Positions 8,230 to 16,436 of a DNA stretch of 55,580 bases are shown piece after piece; position 1 is the stretch's first letter; the number at the start of each line of letters is the position of its first letter. The notes under the pieces were generated by a model, which saw only the letters and a program-made list of their open reading frames with translations, was not told where the DNA came from and ran no database searches. Where the stretch lies: assembly GCA_964518595.1 (NCBI GenBank), contig CAZFHA010000026.1, forward strand, positions 1 to 55,580, in the 5' to 3' direction. This DNA is from CAZFHA01 sp964518595. Lineage in GTDB: Bacteria; Bacillota; Clostridia; Saccharofermentanales; Saccharofermentanaceae. A program made the translations under genes and the position numbers.

Positions 8230-8424
8230 TTAGCGTCCCTCAATGATTGCTAAAAGTTGGTCATAGGTCAGGCCTTGTAGGGTAGCAATTATAACTAGAA
8301 CGAAAACAATTCCAGCTGCAATGGTTCTGAAAATATGAATGCGGGGGCTTTTTTTTACAATTTCAATAATTCCCACAAGTAAGAGAAAGCCTGTAACGGC
8401 CATAAGCACGTAATTGATTATCAC
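8230..8424 (-). CDS. Small membrane protein, two helices, unknown
   Basis: The 64-residue product is almost wholly hydrophobic: segments at about 3-22 and 33-53 with a basic linker (KKSPRIHIFR). Its GTG start lies one base after the stop of the upstream gene, with AAGGAG inside that gene's end, so translation is probably coupled. No family is recognised. Pairing with the 141-residue protein suggests the two act together. Confidence 0.55.
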   Translation of the reverse strand: MIINYVLMAVTGFLLLVGIIEIVKKSPRIHIFRTIAAGIVFVLVIIATLQGLTYDQLLAIIEGR

Positions 8425-8425
8425 C

Positions 8426-8851
8426 TTAAAAATTCTCCTTAACGAAGGATCTGAATTGAACCGCCTTGTCAGTTTGGTCTATAGGCAGCATATAGGTTGA
8501 GGCCGCACTACTGGGAGTATAGCCGGGAACCATAACACGATATTCCTGATTGGCATCAGTCTTAATCTTGACATCTCCCTGCATACCAAACTTGGCTGAG
8601 ACAATATTGTTTTTCTCTAAAACAACTGTCTCTCCGCTATTACCATTAGAATCAATAGTAATTAAGACTAAAGATGCACCTTGCTTCGAGAAACCCACAA
8701 CATAGTTGGTAACCTTCTTGCTAAAGAGGCCGGATTTCATAAAATATCCGTAGACTACATTGTACTGCTCTGAACTGGGTACCTTATCCATAAAAATTTT
8801 TTCGATAAGCTGCTGGGTTTCTTGACTCTGACTTTGATTTGGTTTAAACAT
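8426..8851 (-). CDS. Soluble protein of unknown function (141 aa)
   Basis: ATG 8851 follows AGAAAGGAAA; an in-frame TTG seven codons earlier overlaps the ribosome site. The protein has a Gln/Ser-rich start (NQSQSQETQQ), then a beta-rich region with alternating hydrophobic residues (TNYVVGFSKQGASLVLITID). The general look is of a small PH-like or cytosolic regulatory domain, but no family is assigned. It is the first gene of a two-gene unit with the small membrane protein. Confidence 0.55.
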   Translation of the reverse strand: MFKPNQSQSQETQQLIEKIFMDKVPSSEQYNVVYGYFMKSGLFSKKVTNYVVGFSKQGASLVLITIDSNGNSGETVVLEKNNIVSAKFGMQGDVKIKTDANQEYRVMVPGYTPSSAASTYMLPIDQTDKAVQFRSFVKENF

Positions 8852-9116
8852 AAATTTCCTTTCTACTTCCAAAACTTACAATAAATACGGTATAAAAACT
8901 ATCATAAGTTTATTGCTGGGTCAATATAAATTTGTATGGTAGGAGTAGAATAAGAGCTGTTTTCTGAGTCTTTATACCCTGAGCACCACAGATAAACACT
9001 ATTATAAGAATTTGCTGTTATTTACACTTTATTTCTAATTTTAAGCAAATTTTTACTTCCTAATGTTACAATAAGAGTAAAATTTTTAGATTAGTTGAAA
9101 CCTTCGTGGAGGAGAT

Positions 9117-9788
9117 ATGTATAAAATTCTTTTAGTTGAAGATGATACCATAATTGCTGATAGCCTGATACAGTTGATTGAAGGTTGGGGCTATACCGGC
9201 GAAAAAGTTACAGATTTTCAGGCTGTAAAGGAACATTTCGTGCGTTTTTCTCCGCATCTGGTTTTAATGGATTTAGCCCTGCCGGGGCGTAATGGCTTTT
9301 ACTGGTGCGAGGAGATCAGAAAGCTTTCCAAAGTTCCGATTATTTTTATTTCTTCTGCCAAAGATAATATGAATATGGTTACCGCAATGAATTTGGGAGC
9401 AGATGATTTTATTGCCAAACCTTTCGATATTCACGTCTTGGTAGCCAAAATTCAAGCTCTTTTGCGTAGAACCTATGATTTTTCCAGTGGGAACAATCTC
9501 TTGGAGCATGAGGGGGTTTTCTTGAATCTTAATGATTTAATGGTGAGCTATAAAGAGGACAAGGTAGAGCTAAGCAAGAATGAGTTTAAAATTCTACAGA
9601 TCCTAATGGAGAATCCCGGGCGAGTGATTACCAGAGAAGTAATTATGCAGCGCTTATGGGAAAGTGATAGTTTTATCGACGACAATACTTTGACCGTAAA
9701 TGTGGCTCGCTTACGTAAGAAATTAGAGCAAATTGGGATTAAAAACTATATTGAAACCAAGAAAAATTTAGGTTACCGGATTCCTTAA
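9117..9788 (+). CDS. bceR: Response regulator, OmpR family, BceR-like
   Basis: The 223-residue protein has a receiver domain (phospho-acceptor Asp52 in LVLMDLALPG, conserved Lys in AKPF) followed by a winged-helix DNA-binding domain ending NYIETKKNLGYRIP. It belongs to the BceR group by context: nine bases upstream of a BceS-type kinase and followed by BceAB. It likely activates the bceAB promoter when cell-wall-active peptides are sensed. GGAGGAGAT precedes ATG 9117. Confidence 0.88.
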   Translation: MYKILLVEDDTIIADSLIQLIEGWGYTGEKVTDFQAVKEHFVRFSPHLVLMDLALPGRNGFYWCEEIRKLSKVPIIFISSAKDNMNMVTAMNLGADDFIAKPFDIHVLVAKIQALLRRTYDFSSGNNLLEHEGVFLNLNDLMVSYKEDKVELSKNEFKILQILMENPGRVITREVIMQRLWESDSFIDDNTLTVNVARLRKKLEQIGIKNYIETKKNLGYRIP

Positions 9789-9797
9789 GGAGAGATT

Positions 9798-10832
9798 ATG
9801 CCGGATAGAGAGAAGCAGAATTATTCAATTGGGCGAGTTATAGTAAGCTTTTTGTGGGAGCAACGCTATGGATTTTTCGGCCTGTTTTTGGGGTTGGGGT
9901 TGATTCTATTAATTACATATTTATATAATCTGCCTTGGGCAGTCATGGGATATATGCTACTGCTGCTGGCAGTGCTTGCCCTAGTCATGACTTTAGGGGC
10001 TTTTGTACGTTTTTGGAAGCGTCATCAGGGGTTAATTCAGGCTCAGAATAGTATTGCCAATGGTTTTGATGCTTTGCCTGAAGCTCAAAATCTATTGGAA
10101 ATGGATTATCAAGAATTACTCCGGATTCTTTTTCAAAAGAAAAACGAAGATATTGCCCGTTATAGTCGACAGAAATTAGAAATGATTGATTACTATACAC
10201 TCTGGGCGCATCAAATTAAAGTTCCCATTGCCGCCCAAAGGTTAATTCTTGATATTCATGGTGCAGATACTCTACCCATAAAGGAACTGGGCTCAGAACT
10301 TTTCAAGGTTGAGCAGTATGTTGATCTAGTATTACAGTATTTGCGAATTGAAGATATGAGTAATGATCTAGTACTCAAAAGCTATGATTTAGAGGATATG
10401 GTTCGCCAAGCTGTGCGCAAATATGCGCCACTATTTATTTCTAAAAAAATCAATCTGAATCTTAGTGAAATTACCTGCCAAGTGATTACTGATGAAAAAT
10501 GGCTGGTTTTTGTGCTGGAGCAACTCCTGTCAAATGCTTTAAAATATACCACTGAAGGTAGTGTTAGCATCTATTTAGATTCGGAGGAAGAAAACTGTTT
10601 AGTTATTAGCGATACTGGTATGGGAATTGCGAAAGAAGACTTGCCGCGGGTTTTTGAACGGGGCTTTACCGGTGCCAATGGCCGTATGGATAAGAAGGCT
10701 ACCGGATTGGGACTGTTTCTTTGCCAGAAGATTTTGGACAAACTAGCCCATACCATTGTATTGTTCTCTGAGCCGGGAAAGGGCGTAACTGTTAAATTAT
10801 ATTTTCAACAACCACAGCTAACCGTTGAATAA
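9798..10832 (+). CDS. bceS: Intramembrane-sensing histidine kinase, BceS-like
   Basis: This 344-residue kinase has two adjacent N-terminal helices (about 20-40 and 47-70) with almost no extracellular loop, the hallmark of BceS-type kinases that sense through their ABC transporter. The H-box is AHQIKVPIAAQ, and the ATPase domain has NALKYT, DTGMGI and GLGLFL. It works with the regulator just upstream and BceAB downstream. Confidence 0.88.
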   Translation: MPDREKQNYSIGRVIVSFLWEQRYGFFGLFLGLGLILLITYLYNLPWAVMGYMLLLLAVLALVMTLGAFVRFWKRHQGLIQAQNSIANGFDALPEAQNLLEMDYQELLRILFQKKNEDIARYSRQKLEMIDYYTLWAHQIKVPIAAQRLILDIHGADTLPIKELGSELFKVEQYVDLVLQYLRIEDMSNDLVLKSYDLEDMVRQAVRKYAPLFISKKINLNLSEITCQVITDEKWLVFVLEQLLSNALKYTTEGSVSIYLDSEEENCLVISDTGMGIAKEDLPRVFERGFTGANGRMDKKATGLGLFLCQKILDKLAHTIVLFSEPGKGVTVKLYFQQPQLTVE

Positions 10833-10835
10833 TGC

Positions 10836-10908
10836 TTACGGTTTTGTAAGTTTTTGTCTCTATTTGTAAGTCAAGTAACACGATTACTTGGCTTATTATT
10901 ATTATAAT
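10836..10908 (+). promoter_or_regulatory. bceAB promoter with candidate BceR box
   Basis: TTACGGTTTTGTAA at 10836-10849 fits the known BceR-type pattern TNACA-N4-TGTAA with one mismatch and is a symmetric CTTAC...GTAAG repeat. A further half-site-like TTGTAAG lies at 10864-10870. A TATAAT -10 is at 10903-10908 with no good -35, as expected for an activator-dependent promoter. An imperfect hairpin AAGTCAAGTAA/TTACTTGGCTT lies at 10869-10894 and may be a weak terminator of bceS or part of the control region. Confidence 0.5.
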
Positions 10909-10965
10909 CATAGTTAGATTTCTCTTCTTTTTAGAGAATCATAGGTAGACCAAGGAGGTAAAGAA

Positions 10966-11739
10966 ATGGCTCTTCTTACAGTTAATGGGGTGAAAAAGAC
11001 CTATACTTCTCGCTTTGGAGGTGCACAGGTTGAAGCTCTCCGAGATATGAATTTTACCGTAGAAAAGGGGGAGTATGTGGCGATCATGGGGGAATCCGGA
11101 TCAGGAAAAACAACACTACTCAACCTACTGGCTGCTTTGGATCAACCTACGGCTGGTGAAATTACTTTGGACAATAAAAAGATTAGTACTTTACGCGAAG
11201 GGCAAATGGCTAGTTTTCGCCGCCAGAATATGGGCTTTGTTTTTCAAGATTTTAATCTTTTGGACACTATGAATGCCGAAGATAATATTCTCTTGCCATT
11301 GGTTTTATCAGGGGTTTCCTATAAAGAGATGAAGAGTCGATTGACTTCTCTCGAGAGCCTTTTAGATATTACTGCTATTCTCAGGAAGTTTCCTTATGAA
11401 ATTTCCGGTGGTGAAAAGCAGCGGGTGGCCATTGCCAGAGCTCTTATTAGCCATCCACAAATTGTTCTGGCAGATGAGCCTACCGGTGCACTTGATTTTA
11501 AAAACTCGGAGAGACTTTTAGATCTGTTTGCCCATATTAATCAGATGGGACAGACTATTTTGATGGTTACCCATAGTGCCCGGGCGGCCAGCAGAGCTAG
11601 TCGGGTATTGTTTATAAAGGATGGGATTGTCTTCCATCAAGTTTATCGTGGTCAGGCTGATGATGATGCTATGTTTCAAAAGATTTCAGATACCTGGACG
11701 CTTTTGGCTGCAGGAGAGAAGGGGAAAGGGCATGAGTAG
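10966..11739 (+). CDS. bceA: BceA-like ABC transporter ATPase (peptide antibiotic resistance)
   Basis: The 257-residue ATPase is of the MacB/LolD/BceA group: Walker A GESGSGKTT, Q-loop VFQDFNLLD, signature SGGEKQR, Walker B VLADEPTGALD and switch His in MVTHS. GGAGGTAAAGAA precedes the ATG. Its 3' end overlaps the permease gene by eight bases (ATGAGTAG). With the permease it forms a sensing and detoxifying complex in the membrane that removes antimicrobial peptides from lipid II cycle targets in known homologues. Confidence 0.9.
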   Translation: MALLTVNGVKKTYTSRFGGAQVEALRDMNFTVEKGEYVAIMGESGSGKTTLLNLLAALDQPTAGEITLDNKKISTLREGQMASFRRQNMGFVFQDFNLLDTMNAEDNILLPLVLSGVSYKEMKSRLTSLESLLDITAILRKFPYEISGGEKQRVAIARALISHPQIVLADEPTGALDFKNSERLLDLFAHINQMGQTILMVTHSARAASRASRVLFIKDGIVFHQVYRGQADDDAMFQKISDTWTLLAAGEKGKGHE

Positions 11740-13738
11740 ATGGTTCTATCCCCGGTTTGCCTGGGGTTCAATTCGTAAGAATTCACAGATTTATTTTCCA
11801 TATTACTTGGTGGGTTCCTTGACTGTAATGTTGCTTTACTTGTTTTTATCCATGGCCGATAATCCTTGGGAGTCCATTCCGAAGGGTGGCAGTAATGTTT
11901 CGCTCGTTTTATGGTTTGGAATCTGGATTATTGGTATTTTCTCTGCGCTTATACTCGTATATGCCAATAGCTTTTTAATTAAACGGCGTAAAAAAGAATT
12001 TGGCCTGCTGCATGTTTTAGGCACGGGTAAGCGTCAACTGATCTATTTGCTCTTTTTAGAGACGCTTATAATTCTGGGTTGTTCACTACTAACAGGACTT
12101 TTGGTAGGTACTGTGCTACGGCAGTTAGTTATTACAACTTTAACCAAGCTACTTGGTTTTGATTTGGGGATGGAATTTCCTCTACGGCTACAACATTTTT
12201 GGAAAACAATGCTTTTCTTTATCGCTATTTATTTTATTAACTTTTGTCTTAATGTTGTTAGAATTCGTTTGGCTGATGCAACCCAGCTATTTCAAAGTGG
12301 GCGTCAAGGCGAAAGAGAACCGAAAACGCGGATTTTTTGGTCGTTGTTTGGTTTTCTCACTTTGTTTTTGGGTTACTTTATTGCCCTAAATCCTTTCAAG
12401 AGCGAATCAACGGTTATCTTATTTTTGTTAGCCATAATTTTAGTAATTATTGGCACTTACTTGCTTTTTATTGCTGGTAGTATTTTGATTTTAAAAGCTT
12501 TGCGAAGGAACAAAAAAATTTACTATCGTGCTACCAATTTCCCGGTAATTTCTGGTTTAATTTACCGGATGCGTCAGAATGGTGCGGGATTAGCCAACAT
12601 TTGCATCCTTTGTACCATGGTGCTGGTAACGGTCATTACTACTTTATCTTTTTATGTTGGTGTACAAAGAAGCGTTAAAGAAGAAGCGCCTTACGATGTA
12701 GTAATAACTTCAAATTTTGAAAAACGTGAAAGTTTTGAGAAAATGAATGAAGTTATTAAAGAGGTAGCTGGAGAGTATCAGCAGACTTTATATAATTTTA
12801 CTAGTATAGAATTTAATCCTTTAATCTTAAAAGAACGTGACCAGATATTTACTGACCTAGATATTGATATGGCTGACGAGGCACCTGTTGATAGTATTTT
12901 TTCACTTATAAAGCTAAGTGACTACAACCGAATTGAAAACACGAATGTGATACTTGATTCTAATCAGATGATCTTGTGGCGTCGTACCTCTACGGCTAAT
13001 ATCCCTACCGAGAAGACGAGCATTACCTTACGGGATTGGACCTTTGAAGTTGTACCTGGTGAGTTAAAATGGCTGTTTGCTGGTAGAAATTACTTGCCAA
13101 ATTCTTACATAGCGGTGGTAACAGATGAGGATTTTGATCGCTCACTAAAGAAATTTCTCCCGGAGAGTGTACCATATTCTTTTCTAACTGTTTTTGATTT
13201 AGATAACTTAACATTAGCAGAGACGCAAAAAATGTTGACAACTATGAAAACAGAAATAGAGGAAAGACTAGTTATAAATTTTGGTGCGGATAGCTTTTAC
13301 ATGCAAGACCTAACTACCGTACAAGATCAGTATATGAGTCAGTATGGAACACTTCTATTCCTAGGCATTTTCGTTAGCTTTTTGTTTTTGGTGGCCGTAA
13401 TTTTGATTATCGCCTACAAGCAAATTTCTGAGGGACTTGACGACCGGGAGCGCTATCAGATAATGAAGCAAGTTGGTATGAGTAACATGGAAATTAAACG
13501 TTCCGTGCGTAGACAGGTACTTCTGGTTTTTGCTATACCACCGCTGCTGGCAATCAGCCATACCGCTTTGGCACTGCCATATTTTCTGAGCTTGCTGTGG
13601 AAGGCTGATTACCGGCGAACAGAGTGGTTTGACATGATTTTCTTCGTTACTATTGGTATATTTTTACTGATTTATGTATTGGCCTACTTCTTAACCGCCA
13701 GAACCTATTATCGAATTATTACGGTCAAGCGAAAATAG
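11732..13738 (+). CDS. bceB: BceB-like ABC transporter permease with large extracellular domain
   Basis: ATG 11732 opens MSRWFYPRFAWGSIRKN, the family's standard start, after GGGGAAAGGG. The 668-residue protein has the BceB plan: about ten helices, an FtsX-type core in each half, and a roughly 200-residue extracellular domain (about 310-510) between helices seven and eight that determines peptide recognition. ALKYANSFLI-type segments are seen as VYANSFLIKRRKKEFGLLHVLG, cut here to its core KKEFGLL motif. The last helices are followed by a basic tail. Substrate (bacitracin-, nisin- or defensin-like) cannot be told. Confidence 0.88.
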   Translation: MSRWFYPRFAWGSIRKNSQIYFPYYLVGSLTVMLLYLFLSMADNPWESIPKGGSNVSLVLWFGIWIIGIFSALILVYANSFLIKRRKKEFGLLHVLGTGKRQLIYLLFLETLIILGCSLLTGLLVGTVLRQLVITTLTKLLGFDLGMEFPLRLQHFWKTMLFFIAIYFINFCLNVVRIRLADATQLFQSGRQGEREPKTRIFWSLFGFLTLFLGYFIALNPFKSESTVILFLLAIILVIIGTYLLFIAGSILILKALRRNKKIYYRATNFPVISGLIYRMRQNGAGLANICILCTMVLVTVITTLSFYVGVQRSVKEEAPYDVVITSNFEKRESFEKMNEVIKEVAGEYQQTLYNFTSIEFNPLILKERDQIFTDLDIDMADEAPVDSIFSLIKLSDYNRIENTNVILDSNQMILWRRTSTANIPTEKTSITLRDWTFEVVPGELKWLFAGRNYLPNSYIAVVTDEDFDRSLKKFLPESVPYSFLTVFDLDNLTLAETQKMLTTMKTEIEERLVINFGADSFYMQDLTTVQDQYMSQYGTLLFLGIFVSFLFLVAVILIIAYKQISEGLDDRERYQIMKQVGMSNMEIKRSVRRQVLLVFAIPPLLAISHTALALPYFLSLLWKADYRRTEWFDMIFFVTIGIFLLIYVLAYFLTARTYYRIITVKRK

Positions 13739-13760
13739 ATCTATGGATGAATCATACTCG

Positions 13761-14678
13761 CTATTCCTGACCGGTAAAGAGTTTTTTTAGCCTTTCTTCT
13801 TCTAGCGCTGTACCAATTAGGACTATTTCTCCTTGGGCATCTTCAGTCCAAGGGGAGGTAGTCCACCCTGACAAAGAAAAATTAATAAGTTGCGCTTGGT
13901 TTTCTACGATAACTGTGCCTTTGGCGCGCCAAAGCTGCCCATGGCTACTCTGAGTAACTTGGCTTAAAATCTTTTCCAACTCATCCTTCTGATAGCAGGG
14001 TAAACCTTTTAAACTGAGACTCTGATAGTTATCGTGCCTAGATGAATTAACACTTTCTTGGGCAGATGGGAGCCCTTCGCCCTGAGCGGCTTGAAGAAGT
14101 CTCTTTAGGGCGATATCATCTAACCGACTGAAATGCTCGGCAAAGATATAGGCCTCGGGATTGATTGCCCTGATTCGAAGCCATACATTGTCTTGGCTGT
14201 TTAGAGACGTAGATAACTTACTTACTATCAGTGCCGGTGCTGTTGCAATTTGCTTATAAGCAAAACTTCCCGGTAGCATTTTGTATTTTTGAAAAAGTGC
14301 CGGATCAATAATGCACCATTGTCTGGACAGATGGATTTGCCCTTTAAGTTTCTCATCCTTTAGTATAGCGGCGAAGTTTTCGGGAATAAAGATACCCGAG
14401 GGTTCAAAAACAATTCGATCTGGTTTAAGGCCTTGGAGTAGTTCCAAGATAGTTAGACTGATCTCGTTTTTAAGGGAACAGCAGATGCAACCGGAATTGA
14501 CTTGGCGCACGGTGAAGCCATCGGCAGCTATAAGTTGACTATCCAGAGTGGTTTCTCCAAATTCATTAACCACGTAAACTACTCGAAGATTTTGACTTTG
14601 GTAGTAGTGCAAAAGGCGATTGGCAAAAGTAGTTTTGCCAGCACCTAAGAATCCGGTTATTAAATCAAGCTCAATCAT
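13761..14678 (-). CDS. COG0523 (CobW/YjiA-family) G3E GTPase
   Basis: This cytosolic 305-residue metallochaperone-type GTPase has P-loop GFLGAGKTT (9-17), the family metal-binding CxCC in SGCICCSL (Cys64, Cys66, Cys67), EPSG at about 113-116, a degenerate base-specificity motif VSKLS where NKxD is usual, and a CobW C-terminal domain. It lies downstream of the methanol:corrinoid methyltransferase on the same strand, separated by a hairpin. Metals delivered by relatives are zinc, cobalt or iron; a zinc role for MtaB (a zinc enzyme) or a cobalamin role are both reasonable inferences. Confidence 0.85.
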   Translation of the reverse strand: MIELDLITGFLGAGKTTFANRLLHYYQSQNLRVVYVVNEFGETTLDSQLIAADGFTVRQVNSGCICCSLKNEISLTILELLQGLKPDRIVFEPSGIFIPENFAAILKDEKLKGQIHLSRQWCIIDPALFQKYKMLPGSFAYKQIATAPALIVSKLSTSLNSQDNVWLRIRAINPEAYIFAEHFSRLDDIALKRLLQAAQGEGLPSAQESVNSSRHDNYQSLSLKGLPCYQKDELEKILSQVTQSSHGQLWRAKGTVIVENQAQLINFSLSGWTTSPWTEDAQGEIVLIGTALEEERLKKLFTGQE

Positions 14679-14711
14679 GTGACGGCTACCTTTCTTTGCG
14701 GGCTGTTAGAA

Positions 14712-14743
14712 AACCGGATCAACGTAGTAGTGTCGATCCGGTT
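14712..14743 (-). terminator. Hairpin between mtaB and the GTPase gene
   Basis: AACCGGATC and GATCCGGTT form a perfect 9-base stem with a 14-base loop. On the minus strand it is followed by TTTTCT, so it may terminate or attenuate read-through from mtaB into the GTPase gene. Confidence 0.6.
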
Positions 14744-14834
14744 AGAGGTATATTTTAACAGATTTTTTGGAGGTTACGTGGAGGCGTTTGTGACCGCTGA
14801 CAATCATTGCCTATTTTGCGAAAAACCGCGGTTC

Positions 14835-16229
14835 TTAAAAAGTAAGATCATACTTGGCAGGGTCGAGCTTTTCGCATTCCAGTAGTATTTCTCCTGCAAA
14901 GGCAGCCTCATCCTCGGATAGAGTTTCAATTTCTTCTAAATAGGTATCCAGCCACATTTCTTCCCTGTCCTCTAAGATAAGTTGACCTTGGTCAAGTCCT
15001 TTTTTCATAGCCTTCAAGGCTAATTCTGCAGCCTTTTTGGTTTGGATATAGTAACTCTTATCTCCGGTTGTGGCGGCTAATTCTTTAGAAATTTCTAGCA
15101 CTACGTCTGGGCGTAGTACGTATGCTTGAGGATCAAGGGCACTGTCACTGTCACAATGTAAATCCCTCAGAATAACTGCAGTTGGATGACCTTTAGCTGT
15201 AGCTGTGTTAAAGAGGCGGCAATCATAAACCAATTGTTCAAAAGAAACTGTCGGAGCCATACCGCCCAGAAGTTTAATGTTTTGAATGGATTCATTGCTC
15301 CATAGGTCGGCTACACAGCCAGCAATATTACCGATAGGGGATAAGTGGGCGCAGGCAGCGCTTCTACCTTCCAGAGAAACGGGTGTTCCGGTAATTGCCT
15401 TGACATAGACATTCTCATAGCCACAATCTTTGTGTGGACCTTGGGCTCCTACAGCAACTGATACTAAGTTACGAACTGCACTCATAACACGAACCGTTGC
15501 GGCAAAGACTTTAGGAATGTAACCTTTATCTGCCAGAACCATAGCCGTATTAGCAAAGCCACAAGCTGTATCCCCACCAGGAATAACTCCTTTAGCTTTA
15601 GCAATTTTGACAATTTCTGTCCAAAGTTTCTCCATGTCGGGGCAGCCAATGATGGATAAGGCAAAGAGGGACTTCTTTAAATCGGCGTACATGATGGCTT
15701 CGTCATGGGTTTCTTTTCCCCCTACCGACTCAATGGCTAGAATTTCTGCACCGGCATCGGCAGCTTTGACAAAGGATTCTAATAAGAGTTCCCAGTGCTT
15801 TCCGCGGTACATGTGCTCCAGATCACGGCCTTCACGAATATCAACCGGAGTATAACGAACCGCCCCTTTGACACCGTACTTAGCCTCATTTTCTTTGATG
15901 ATATCTACTACATTACGACAAACTTCCGCTCCCCAATCAGGTTGGAAGGTGAGTGGCGGTAAAACTTCAATTTCGGCAATGAAGCCTTCCACTGACAGCT
16001 CACGGGAGCGCTCGCAAACCCCGGTAATAATTTCTTTGTAGTTATGTAGCACTTCCGGTAAGGTGTCTTTGGTGATAAGTAGTGGTGGTAGCGTAAAGTT
16101 GATTTCCGGATAAACTGTGCCTCCGCCGATGACCATACCGTTAGATAAAGATACAGGTTTTTTTGAATGGCCAAAAATAAAGCTATCGAGATTATCATAG
16201 GCCGGTACCGTATAGATTGTTTTGCTCAT
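14835..16229 (-). CDS. mtaB: Methanol:corrinoid protein methyltransferase MtaB
   Basis: This 464-residue enzyme moves the methyl group of methanol to a corrinoid protein (MtaC), the entry to methylotrophic growth in acetogens and methanogens. The zinc-ligand contexts of MtaB are seen: the acidic segment around AIESVGGKETHDEA, the Cys in GGDTACGFANT and the Cys in GRSAACAHLSP. The start is ATG 16229 after AGGAGG; a TTG two codons upstream overlaps poorly. No mtaC or mtaA lies nearby, which is unusual because mtaB and mtaC are normally adjacent. Trimethylamine-type (MttB) enzymes are a different family, so the call is firm; substrate could still be another methoxy or alcohol compound. Confidence 0.85.
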   Translation of the reverse strand: MSKTIYTVPAYDNLDSFIFGHSKKPVSLSNGMVIGGGTVYPEINFTLPPLLITKDTLPEVLHNYKEIITGVCERSRELSVEGFIAEIEVLPPLTFQPDWGAEVCRNVVDIIKENEAKYGVKGAVRYTPVDIREGRDLEHMYRGKHWELLLESFVKAADAGAEILAIESVGGKETHDEAIMYADLKKSLFALSIIGCPDMEKLWTEIVKIAKAKGVIPGGDTACGFANTAMVLADKGYIPKVFAATVRVMSAVRNLVSVAVGAQGPHKDCGYENVYVKAITGTPVSLEGRSAACAHLSPIGNIAGCVADLWSNESIQNIKLLGGMAPTVSFEQLVYDCRLFNTATAKGHPTAVILRDLHCDSDSALDPQAYVLRPDVVLEISKELAATTGDKSYYIQTKKAAELALKAMKKGLDQGQLILEDREEMWLDTYLEEIETLSEDEAAFAGEILLECEKLDPAKYDLTF

Positions 16230-16436
16230 TGCCAAAGCCTCCTGTGTTGTTTTTTACAATCCTAGCATGATGGTCATTTGTTTTCTTTTAATTTCTCAAG
16301 ATTATTTTTAAAATTTATACAAATTTTAAAAATATGACAAAGAAATATTGGTGTTTTTGGTAAAAAACCATGCACATAAAATCTACACAACTCTTTGCTA
16401 CAATGGCAGTGAGAAAATCGAAAAGAGGTGACCTTG

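Noticed and set aside
14679..14885. 68-codon plus-strand ORF between the GTPase and mtaB
   Set aside because: It spans the hairpin, ends antisense inside mtaB and lacks a credible start.
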